A stretch of DNA of 64,000 nt from Pegoplata infirma (taxonomy: Eukaryota > Arthropoda > Insecta > Diptera > Anthomyiidae). The position numbers and the translations under genes were made by a program. The stretch spans positions 13,151,136 through 13,215,135 of the forward strand of contig OY992540.1 in the NCBI GenBank assembly GCA_963921195.1. The letters run 5' to 3'. The notes under the pieces were generated by a model, which had not been told where the DNA came from, did no database searches, and saw only the letters and a list, made by a program, of their open reading frames with translations. Below, piece by piece: positions 1 to 9,087 of the stretch (positions are counted from its first letter, which is position 1; the number at the start of each line of letters is the position of its first letter).

Positions 1-1198
1 CCATTAGCATCAAGTTTTTTTTATATAAGTAGCGGAAAAAATAGTTTTTGAGGAATAAGACATCATTGGGAGAAAATTGGTGCAATAAGTTCTTCATCTT
101 TAAGATCAATGTTTACCCGACGTATTGTTAAGTCGCTATCACATCGGATTCATCCGCTGTAAATTGTCAAAAATTACCAAAATGGCGATTTTTCTTATGT
201 TGACCCCAATTTTCTCAAGAACCTGATGTGATGGAAAAGTTTGAATACTAGATTTGTGATCACTTCGAATACCTTGGCGTAAAACACTGTTTTAACAGAG
301 AATGCTTTCTCGAGGGACCTTCGTCCTTGTGCCAAGCATTTTTTGTGGATAGTCGCGCAGCTCTGAAGGCCTTAGAATTAAACACTGTAAAATCGGGAAT
401 AGTTAGGAATTGTATACGATCCCTTCGTCGAATCAGTCAGCACACAGTCAAGCTAATCTGGCTCCCTCTACATAGTGGGGTCGCTGGGAACGAATTGGCT
501 GATAAATGTGCAAGAAAAGGGTCGGAATCGGTGAGGGAACGTGTAGAATCTGACATCTCGGTTCCTATAGTTGAATTGATAAACGAAATTGAAAGGATAT
601 CTGAGAATAGAATGAGGGATAGATGGATACCACTGATTACGTGCAGGATATCGCAAACCATGTGGCCACTGTCAAATCCTAAGAGGACAAAAAGTTCTTC
701 TTACTTTTGGCAAACGGGCGGTTAGCCTATTAGTAGCAGTACTTACGAGACACTGTATAATTGGCCAAATGGCCTTGCGTATGGATATTTCTGATAGGGA
801 CTATTGTAAAAGTTGTGGGGAAGTGGAGGAGGAGGAGTCAGTGAAGCACTCGCTATGTGAATGTCCGGGTCTGATTAAAAGCCGCCTTAAGCATTTGGGG
901 CAAAGATTTTTCGATGACCTAGATTGCCTAAACAGTGTCTCATTGACCTTTCTAGCCGAATGTCTTAGAGAATCGGGGTTGGTTTAAAAAGTAACAAAGT
1001 TTTTTGCATCAGAGGGGAGAAGGGAAATGATAATTAGGGGAATCACAATGGGCCTTATGGCCTCCTAATGAATTCGCCAAGTTGGCGGACGCCACTCCAA
1101 CCTAGCTTAACCTTAGTGATCACTAGAGCATTTGCAATTAACTGCTTAAAGTTGCGTCCCAGTCGCATTAAGTTTTTTTTTTTTAATGTTTAGTAGTG
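1..1198. repeat. Foldback element with CACTACT ends, split by a retroelement
   Basis: Bases 1-255 and 1125-1198 belong to one inverted-repeat element. It matches the complete copy at 14977-15526, including the right end TTTAGTAGTG at about 1189-1198 and the block around GTGATGGAAAAGTTTGAA near 229-244. The left end lies outside the window. The retroelement remnant at 265-1115 is inserted in it and is flanked by the 9-bp duplication GTGATCACT (256-264 and 1116-1124). Confidence 0.7.
265..1115 (+). pseudogene. LOA-like non-LTR retrotransposon remnant (RT end fused to RNase H)
   Basis: The remnant opens in frame with EYLGV, the motif near the end of the reverse transcriptase domain, and then jumps directly to RNase H sequence (VDSRAALKAL, LIWLPLHSGVAGNELADKCA), so the segment between has been deleted. 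After a frame break around 720 the C-terminal zinc-knuckle region follows at about 769-987 (C-x2-C, then H and C). The 3' end carries a CAATGGGCC-type untranslated region and a CCTTA tail. A 9-bp target duplication, GTGATCACT, flanks it. It is dead: truncated, internally deleted and frameshifted. It differs clearly in sequence from the intact element at 18623-23817, so it belongs to another lineage of the group. Confidence 0.8.
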
Positions 1199-1247
1199 TT
1201 TTCATCAAATTACTTCTAAAAACGGTGTAGATGTCTCGGAAACCATT

Positions 1248-1506
1248 CACACAAAAAAAAATTTTTCCATGAACGATTTTCATAGTATTTATGAACAAAT
1301 TCATACAATTTATTACTTTTTCATAATATTTATAAGCTTTTTCATAGTATTTATGAAAAATGTTAAAAATTCTTAAATTTCACATATTATGATTTATTCA
1401 TAAATACTATGAAAAAGTTTATAAATATTATGAAAAAGTAATAAATTGTATGAATTTGTTCATAAATACTATGAAAATCGTTCATGGAAAAAAATTTTTT
1501 TGTGTG
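1248..1506. repeat. Foldback (hairpin) MITE-like element
   Basis: Two nearly perfect inverted arms of about 110 bp start CACACAAAAAA and end TTTTTTGTGTG, with roughly 40 bp between them. The arms carry repeated CATAGTATTTATGAA motifs. The whole unit could fold into one long hairpin. No coding capacity and no clear target duplication are visible. Confidence 0.85.
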
Positions 1507-1762
1507 TTTGTACGAAAATGATTAAGTTTTTCCTATTAAATGTAAATCTCCCGACATATATAAAATAAAACGAGTGTCCAGATCAGATCTTACGACAATA
1601 GCAAATAGATGTTATATTTGTTAACCCCACTTTTAACCAAAATAGCTTAAGTTACCCTAATGTTTTTTTCGTAAGTCTCTTCTAAATATTTTAAAACAAA
1701 CATTTTTAAATCTTAAATAATAAAATTTATTTCGAATTAACAATACATTAAAATAAATTAAA

Positions 1763-3967
1763 TTAAATCATTCTAAATATTGAAGATGTACCACTACTAC
1801 TACCATGTGGTAAATTACTGCTATCATATAAATTTTGAACTGTTGTTTGAAAAATGGCTCTAGGGTTTATGGTAGAAATTGCAGCTGTCGCCGCCGCCGC
1901 TGGATCAACAAAACTTGCCGCCAAATGTTGTGCAGCAGCGGCCGTGGCAAAATTTAAAGATTGTTGAAAATGCAGAGATGATGAAGTCGTAGATTGATTA
2001 ACATTATTTGAAGAATCCAATGAAGAACATGAAACAGTTGAGTGATGAGCAAGTGCTGGGCCAATGGAGTTTAAACTTTCTGCTGGGTTGATATGTCTAA
2101 TATCTAGAATATTACCTTTGGCATCTAACCAACAGCCACCAGGTTCTTCTCCGTTATAATGTGATAAGTTGGGATTAATATTTAGGAAGCCACGAGCTTT
2201 TTTTGGATCTTTGTGACATAAAAATTGTAAACGAAATTCTTCATGGAATATTTTATAATAGTAAAAAATGGAAACTGGTTTTTGATGTTTCGCCTCGCAT
2301 GTCTCTTTATAATTCTTGTACATTTTTTTAATAGACAGTGTAGCGTGAAGACAACGTAGTTTTGACTTTTTGTTTGGCGCCCAAGTAGGGAAGGAATTAA
2401 TATGATCTAATAAGCCCTTTTTACGTTCTGGATTAATTTTATGTATTAGATGTTTACCTCTACCATCTACTCCCGTATAGTTTCCAGTAGTTTTATCCGC
2501 ATGTTTTATTGCATTTTCTATAAATTTACGATTAATACTTAGAGTGTTCATCATAAAATGTTTACAAACTCTTCGATTTTCACTGTGTATGCCGGAACGT
2601 AAATAGAATTTAGTTTGATAGGCTCGGGTAGGACGATTTGTTTTACGATATTCTGGTGTTATGGGTGTTTCCACATCTTTAGTTTCTATGCGTGCTAATA
2701 TAAAATCTTTACGTCTTTTAAAGTCCAGTGACCAAAAATTATCACAAATTTGTTTTCTTTCGGTTTCATTGAAATATTCATGACACTTAAATGTACAACG
2801 TATAGCACAATTAATGGGTCTCGGAAATCGTTCCCTCTCTGGTTCACCCGGCTTTCGACGTGGAGTTTTTCTTTTGGGTTTAGAATCGGTTAAATTTCCA
2901 GTTTCTGGATCTAAATATAACTGAGGTTTTTGAATTCTTTCTGCAGCCGTTTCCAAAGATTTATGTTCTTCTTTCTTTACGATGGGTCTAATCAATTTTT
3001 CCTGTTCTAGTTCATAACCATCGATAGCATCTTTAATTTCATTATTACCTAAACCTAAAGTACCTTGGAAAAATTTACGACATACTTTAGTTAAATCATC
3101 GGAGGTGGAAGTGGTGATATTTTCACTGCTAGTATCCTTATTTTGATAACATTTTAAGAAATAACAGCAATTAGTGCCACGTTTTTTATTTCTTATACGT
3201 GATAGTAAACGTTTTTTGGTATGTTTTCTTATAAAATTCAATTTTTCATCTTTACTTAGGTTTCTATAATAATCATAGATATCATTTCTTTGATGTTGAG
3301 AAAAGTTCTGAAGACATTTTAGTTTGCAAGTGTCTAGGCAATTAAAAAAGCGGGGAACATTTTTCTTCTTACGCCCCTTACTTTTGAGTTTAGTTAACAA
3401 TATAAGTGGTTCATCTTCATCATCGTCTTCCTCATTACCATCGTCTTCCTCATAATCTTCCTCCTCCACTTTCTCTTGATATTTCTTACCTTTTCTGGTT
3501 CTCATTTTATATTTTTTATCTTCTTCCATTTCATATTCTTCAGTATCAGAATCAAAATAAAATTCTTCATCTTCTTCTACCTCATATGGGGTTTCTATAT
3601 CATCCTCCATCATATTTTGATCCTCTACCTCTTCTTCAATTTTATTTTCCATAATTTCACACTTAACTTCTACTTGTGGTGTATATAGTGGATCATTTGG
3701 ATCCATATTTTCAATTTTCTCTTCTTCTTGTTGTTGATTTTGATCCTCACTCAAATTTAGTTCCTTTTTTATTAAAAATTCTTGGGATATTTTAGCTTTT
3801 CGTTTGGCTTGAGTTTTCTTGGCTTTTGAAATAGTTTGTTTGTCTTTTGAATATTTGGAGGATTTTTTAAGTTTAACTGTTTTTTTCTTTGTAACAGTTT
3901 TTGGAGGTTTCTCGTCTAGGTATAGAACATTGGGTTCTAATATTGTGAAGTTGTTGGCTGCAAGCAT
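1763..3967 (-). CDS. Array gene 1: domesticated transposase-like Cys-module protein
   Basis: A single-exon reading frame of 734 residues. It has the family plan: N-terminal LEPNVLYLDEKPPK motif, lysine-rich stretch, sumoylation-like V-K-C-E site, acidic tract, EDEPLI motif, two Cys modules, and the C-terminal GEEPGGCW and tail ending SSIFRMI. It is the most divergent copy. Module A keeps C-x3-C-x3-C but has lost the fourth Cys and the Trp (IYDYYRNL), whereas module B is intact. I chose the ATG shared by all copies; the leader upstream has a 2-nt indel relative to genes 3-6, which puts the upstream ATG out of frame. An AATAAA signal lies at 1726-1731 on the same strand. A stretch at 4054-4079, about 87 bp upstream, also occurs upstream of gene 2 (TACTTAAGATTTG). 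Function is not known; a nuclear DNA-binding role is inferred. Confidence 0.85.
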   Translation of the reverse strand: MLAANNFTILEPNVLYLDEKPPKTVTKKKTVKLKKSSKYSKDKQTISKAKKTQAKRKAKISQEFLIKKELNLSEDQNQQQEEEKIENMDPNDPLYTPQVEVKCEIMENKIEEEVEDQNMMEDDIETPYEVEEDEEFYFDSDTEEYEMEEDKKYKMRTRKGKKYQEKVEEEDYEEDDGNEEDDDEDEPLILLTKLKSKGRKKKNVPRFFNCLDTCKLKCLQNFSQHQRNDIYDYYRNLSKDEKLNFIRKHTKKRLLSRIRNKKRGTNCCYFLKCYQNKDTSSENITTSTSDDLTKVCRKFFQGTLGLGNNEIKDAIDGYELEQEKLIRPIVKKEEHKSLETAAERIQKPQLYLDPETGNLTDSKPKRKTPRRKPGEPERERFPRPINCAIRCTFKCHEYFNETERKQICDNFWSLDFKRRKDFILARIETKDVETPITPEYRKTNRPTRAYQTKFYLRSGIHSENRRVCKHFMMNTLSINRKFIENAIKHADKTTGNYTGVDGRGKHLIHKINPERKKGLLDHINSFPTWAPNKKSKLRCLHATLSIKKMYKNYKETCEAKHQKPVSIFYYYKIFHEEFRLQFLCHKDPKKARGFLNINPNLSHYNGEEPGGCWLDAKGNILDIRHINPAESLNSIGPALAHHSTVSCSSLDSSNNVNQSTTSSSLHFQQSLNFATAAAAQHLAASFVDPAAAATAAISTINPRAIFQTTVQNLYDSSNLPHGSSSGTSSIFRMI

Positions 3968-5124
3968 ATGGCAAAAAGCACATTATCAAAATTTCGGAGA
4001 TATTAATTGATATTTGCTTTTTTTTAGTTTTTGTTAAAAAATTTTTTAAAAAAATACTTAAGATTTGTAGGAGTAACACACACACTAAAAACATTTTAAT
4101 AAAAACAGGTAAAAAAGAATAAATTCAACTTGGTCGATTCCCTGAACACGCTAAACAATGCACAAAACATTTTGAGTATAAATAAATTTGAGTCCAAAAA
4201 ACACTTTTTTGTGATTTGTGTTTTTTAACATAAAAAAAATTTGTACAACAATTTTGTCTAGAAAATTTTATTTTAGTTAAATTTTTTTCCATTTTTTATA
4301 TAAAAAAAAAATATTTTTGCAGTAAAAACAAGAATAAAAAGTAAAACTCGACTTGGCGGAATACACAAATGTAAAAAAATTTTGTCTAGAATGATTTATT
4401 AGGTGTGTTCCAGAACTTTCCAGGTAAAGTTCGGTAAAATGAGAGAAAATCAAAAACGGGAACGCAAAAAACCACATTTCAAGCCCGAAATAACAGAAAA
4501 TGTAAACAAACCAATAACGCTAAAATATTTTCGTAAGAAAAATTACTTTAAACAAAAAACAAATTGTAAAAGTTTGTTTTTTGTATTGAAATAACACATT
4601 TCCTTGGTTTAGTTCTTTATTTAAATTTCCAATTTAGCTTCACAAAAAAAACAGCTGCTTTTTCAACATCTGATTGTTACCAATTTACCCGAAAAAAAGT
4701 GCGGGTAAGTTCGGTAAAATGAGAAACTAATTTATTCTCTCAAAAACTCTCTCATTTACCCAATTTTTGCGTACGGGAACGCTTTTCGGGCTGGTTTGGG
4801 TAACGTTGTGGAACGAACCTATGATGAGCAAAAAAACTGTTCTCAGACATTTTTGTAAATAAAAATTTTTTTGAGTGTAAATATTTTTCGATCGGAAATT
4901 TTTTTTAATGTATAAAATCTTGCTTGAGCTGCAAAAACGCTTAGTAAAATGTCTTTGTGGCTTACTCATGTGATCAAATTTTGTTTAGTGTGTTTTTCAA
5001 CACGTGAGTAAAAATTTTATTCAATTATTCGGTATTCGGCCAAAAATGTAGGCGAAGCCGAATAGTGCTTTTTGGCCGAAGCCGAATATTCGGTCGGACA
5101 CTATATTATTGATCCATGATCGAT
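3968..5124. other. AT-rich 5' flank of array gene 1
   Basis: No gene is seen here. The last part (about 4857-5107) is homologous to the 5' flank of gene 7 (about 40010-40245), including GGTATTCGGCC and GCCGAAGCCGAATATTCGG. It is therefore either part of the duplicated unit or an interspersed repeat. Confidence 0.6.
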
Positions 5125-8100
5125 TTTAGTTAAACCGATTTGAAACTCCTACACTCAAAAAAAAAAACTGTAATGTTAGCAAAAAAAAGCTTGTAAACCT
5201 ACAAGAAAATTTGCTGATTTTGAACCCACAATTTTTTTGCTAAAGTTAGCAAAAATGTTTTGCCAATAATTAGTTAACTAAATTTTTTTTTTTTTTAACT
5301 TAGTTCATACACATCTGAGAACCCCATTGGGTTCGGACCCGATAGGTCCAGACCCCGATGGGCCTAGACCTAGTTAGGTTCCTTTAAAATCGTCATAGTT
5401 TTTGATCCAAAATTTGTGTCCGTTTCGCTCTACCTTGCTTAGTTTTTGAGATACGTGATTATAGGGGACCACTGAGGTCTTGAGAATTAAAAAACTCGAT
5501 AACTTCAAAAATATTACTCGGAGAGCTTTTGACTATTTTGCGGTCTTGTTCTACGTGTTGAGAGCTACAAAAATGCTCTTGGACTTTTTGTTGTGTCGGC
5601 AATATTTACCGAGATATGAGCATTTTAAAATTTTCGGGAATGCTAACTTTTTTGGATCCAAAGTTAGGGCCCATTAGGGTCCATACATGTGAAGAGGACC
5701 GGCGATACTATGGAGAGCCCGAGAACCAAAAATGGCCTCCATTTTGCTCTATCTGGCTTAGAATTTTTTGCTAACATGCTTATCTCAACTAAAAATTTGA
5801 TAAAAGTTAGCTAACTAGCGTTAGCAAAAAAAAAATTAGTAAATCTACTAACGTATTTTTTTGAGTGTAAGATATTAAATTTTGACATCCGACAAATCAG
5901 AAAGATCGTGCAGCTTCCTAGATTCCAGTGAAGCAAGTCTCTGATCAGAAAGTGCCGGACAATGGCAGATTAGGTATGATAGTTTTTAACTCCTCATTCA
6001 ATCAAATCCGTCAAGTCATTTGACGGCACATTCAACCGCTCTGCTTGCTTTCCTATAAGACAGTGATCGGTTATTACAGCAACCACTGTCAAAACTCTCC
6101 TCTTAGAAGCGATATTAGCTCATTTGTGAGCTTCTGATTAAGAGAAGGTCAAATCTGTCTTAAACGTCCATCTATGTGGTCATCTCTGGTTAGTCTCTGT
6201 CACGAAACAAAGCTGTATATTTTACTTGCAAGTTTCTAGAGGCATACCAACACATTTCAATTGAAGTTTTCAGTATCGCAAGCTCATGGGCTTTGCAATT
6301 TCTTAGAATGTCTCTGTGCCCTGGGACCCATATGAGTCGTACGTCAAACTGCTTGGCCATCTCATTTAAAGACGTGCGGCAGTTAAGGGCAGATCTAGTT
6401 TTCAGAAACATTAGACTCCAGGAACTTGACCGCGGCTTGACTGTCAGAATAGATTTTGACAGCGGTTGTAGGCAAGACATTGCAACTCAACCAGTTAGCC
6501 ACTTCCTTTATTGTCAGCATCTCTGCCTGGTAAACACTGCAATGATCCAGCAATTTTCGAGCCAGGCTCAAACCATGCTCTTCCGAAAAGACTTTAAAGC
6601 CCACTTGTTCGTGTAGCTTAGATCCATCTGTGGGGCTCCACTACACGGAATGCCTCTCATCCAAGACTCCATGTATGGTATCATAGTAGTAAAGTCGCAC
6701 TCAAAAAGGCTCATAGAAGGAGGACAGTCCGCATTTTGTGGTATTGTTGTCTTCTTCAAGATCGTGCTGTGGCCACAATCTGTGCTCTTCCATAGTAGTG
6801 TGCTATTCAGTCGAATTGTCGACGTAGCCGCTTACTACCTACCCAATATGACCAATGATATTTAGTGAATGAGTATTTATAATGCAGCTGTAGGTGTAGT
6901 GGGAAAAGCACCACTGATACACATTGACGCCATTCTCTGTATCCTCGTGGTAAAGACACAGTTCCCCTCTGCCTCTAAAGCAGGCCACAATACAATGATT
7001 CTATACAGCAGAATTGGATGTACCACTGCTTTATAAATCTAATGAACGACTTTAGGCCTAAAGCCCCATCGATTTCCAATGGCCCTTTGGATGGCACAAT
7101 TGGAGCGGCAAGCGGTTTTCCGCAATTGTCCTCATAAAAATAGAATTGAATCTAGTTTGGCGGAAAAACGCGGCGGTTTTTTGTTTTTATACAAAACGTG
7201 TGTGAACAGTTGCGGAAAAACGCTTCCCGCTCCAATTGTGATTATTCTCTGAGAAGGCGGTTTCAGTGGCGTCCAGAGAAATAGGATCAAAAGCAGGAAT
7301 CTTATTTCTCCATGTAAATAAGACAAGCTCTGTTTTATTTGGATTAACTTCCACACCACAGTGTCTTCCTCATTTAGAAAGATCTTTCAGAGAACCCTGA
7401 AGAATGTTTTTCGATGTTGGCTGCAATCGCGACATCGTTAATATATGCGACAACATGAAAACCACGTGCTTCTAGAAAGAGAGCAGTATTGAATTCAGTG
7501 CCGGGTTCCAAAGAAGCCCCCTATTGACATATCGAGATATGACAGACGCTCCCAACTCAAACGTTATACATACGTCTCCTAGAAAGTAGATTTTCCAGCA
7601 TTTACACGATCCCACGCTACACTCCCAGACCAGACAATTCCACATTTATCGAGTCTAGGATGACATTAAAATCCCCCTCTACATAAAAAAAGGTCATCAT
7701 AATGGCGATCCCTCGATGGTACCAACCAGCACATGAAGAGCAGTTTTCTTGATCTACCCTTGCTGTATGCATGTTGCCTAGTCGAAAGCAACCACGGGTC
7801 AATCAATGGAACGAGTCCATGATTCGTTCCATTGTTTTTAACAAAAGGGAAGAAAGACTAATTGGTCTGAGATCCCAGCTTCGGGATAAAAATGACTCTG
7901 GTATCACTCCATTTTAAAAGAACATGCGACCAGTTTATGCCTGCCGTGTAGATATTATACAGCCAATGAGCTTTATAGTCCGATACTTGCTGCATCTCAG
8001 CCGGGATTATACCATCAGGTCCAGGGGATTTATAGGGCCTAAAGCTTTTAATCGCCCAGATTTTCTGATGATTGCGTGTAAGAGCGTTCTAAAGCTTGGA

Positions 8101-8285
8101 ATTACTCGAATAATGCGTGTTTAGAAGGAGATCCTGCGACTGCCCACTGGAGGTAGACCACACCCAAGTAGAATCCTTCGGGTATCCCAGGGTGCAAGGA
8201 GAGTAAGCCAGAACTTTGCACAGCCTGGATGCCTCATAAACGTCTTCTATGTTTTCACAGAAGTTTTAGGATATGCTATCGGAGA
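5125..8285 (-). pseudogene. Decayed LOA-type retrotransposon ORF2 fragment
   Basis: On the minus strand this matches about 21170-23710 of the intact element at 18623-23817, covering the end of the endonuclease linker, the RT, RNase H and the zinc-knuckle region. Short blocks are recognisable, for example RLIWVPGHRDI at about 6310-6370 and FLETRGF-like sequence near 7470. It is broken by many indels and stop codons and lacks ORF1 and the endonuclease. A 716-bp TA-flanked element (5152-5867) is inserted near its 3' end; removing it restores the match across AACTCCTA / GATATTAAATTTTGACATCC. Confidence 0.8.
5152..5867. mobile_element. TA-flanked MITE with CACTCAAAAAAA ends
   Basis: The inverted ends are CACTCAAAAAAA and TTTTTTTGAGTG, and a TA lies on each side (5150-5151, 5868-5869), as expected for Tc1/mariner-type targets. 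A second inner pair of GTTAGCAAAA-type repeats lies inside each end. There is no transposase. The body (about 5290-5760) is homologous to 61390-61586 plus 63042-63290. Confidence 0.7.
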
Positions 8286-8329
8286 GGATAAACTTGAGTT
8301 TCGGTTTGAACGGAAATTTGAGATCTTAA

Positions 8330-8525
8330 TATATCGTAAATCAGAATATAATGACGGCGGGATATATGTTGACACTAAAAGCCTCAACTGGTATACTGAC
8401 GGATTGATAATTACCTCTAGAGTAGGAACTGATGTTTACGCACCAAACACGCGGATCTACGAGCTATGAGGAGGTATCGTACAGCTTTTCAGGCGGAAAT
8501 TTAGGCTATTATAATATGCGCTAGG
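8330..8525 (+). pseudogene. LOA-like RNase H fragment
   Basis: The plus strand reads with interruptions as LNWYTDGLI...RVGTDVYAPNTRIYEL, which matches the beginning of the RNase H domain (YTDGS, G-x-G-V). It abuts the minus-strand remnant ending near 8285. The fragment is short and broken. Confidence 0.5.
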
Positions 8526-8586
8526 GTTAATATGGCAAAGGGTGTGAGGGGAACTCATTTTTCAATATTCTTCTTTTAATAATGCT

Positions 8587-8656
8587 TAGGTTAGGTTGGA
8601 TGGGCGTTCGCCAATTTGGCGAATTCACTCGGAGGCCATAAGGCCCATTGTGATAA
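8587..8656 (-). repeat. 3' end fragment of the LOA-like remnant family
   Basis: Its reverse complement matches the 3' untranslated region and tail of the element at 265-1115 (CAATGGGCCTTATGGCC, AATTCGCCAA-TTGGCG, CCTAACCTAA). Only about 70 bp are present. Confidence 0.7.
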
Positions 8657-9087
8657 TAATGCTTACAAATTTAGCTATTTTTAAAGTTGATTTAACGCGG
8701 TTTTTTCCAATGTTGCCATTTTGGAACTTTCGTGTAGCTCAAAATAGTTATAGCTCGCCGAATTCTGAAAATTCTTCAACATTTCTTAAAATTTCTCAAA
8801 TTTTTAAGTTTTTTATACAGTTTACTCGTTTTTACATTCGAGATTTTATTTTATTCTTCAATTCTTTAAATTAAATATATTCTTCTATTAAAGCTATTTA
8901 TAACTTGTTTTCAAACCGAGTCCACTCTCATTCATTAAAACACGTATTAAACACGTTATTTGACAAGTGAAAACAGGGAATTCGCTACTTCAACTATTGA
9001 AAAACAAATTTTCAGTAGAAAAAAATACAAGAGTTATTTTTGATACAATTTTTGATTATATTTTATTTAAAATTATTGCAACTTAAA

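Noticed and set aside
3406..3654. Plus-strand His/Leu-rich frames opposite the array genes (also at 17846 and 28682)
   Set aside because: They are the antisense of the D/E-rich tract and vary with it.
8596..8874. 92-residue frame
   Set aside because: Its first part is the reversed 3' end of a retroelement and the rest is AT-rich noncoding sequence.
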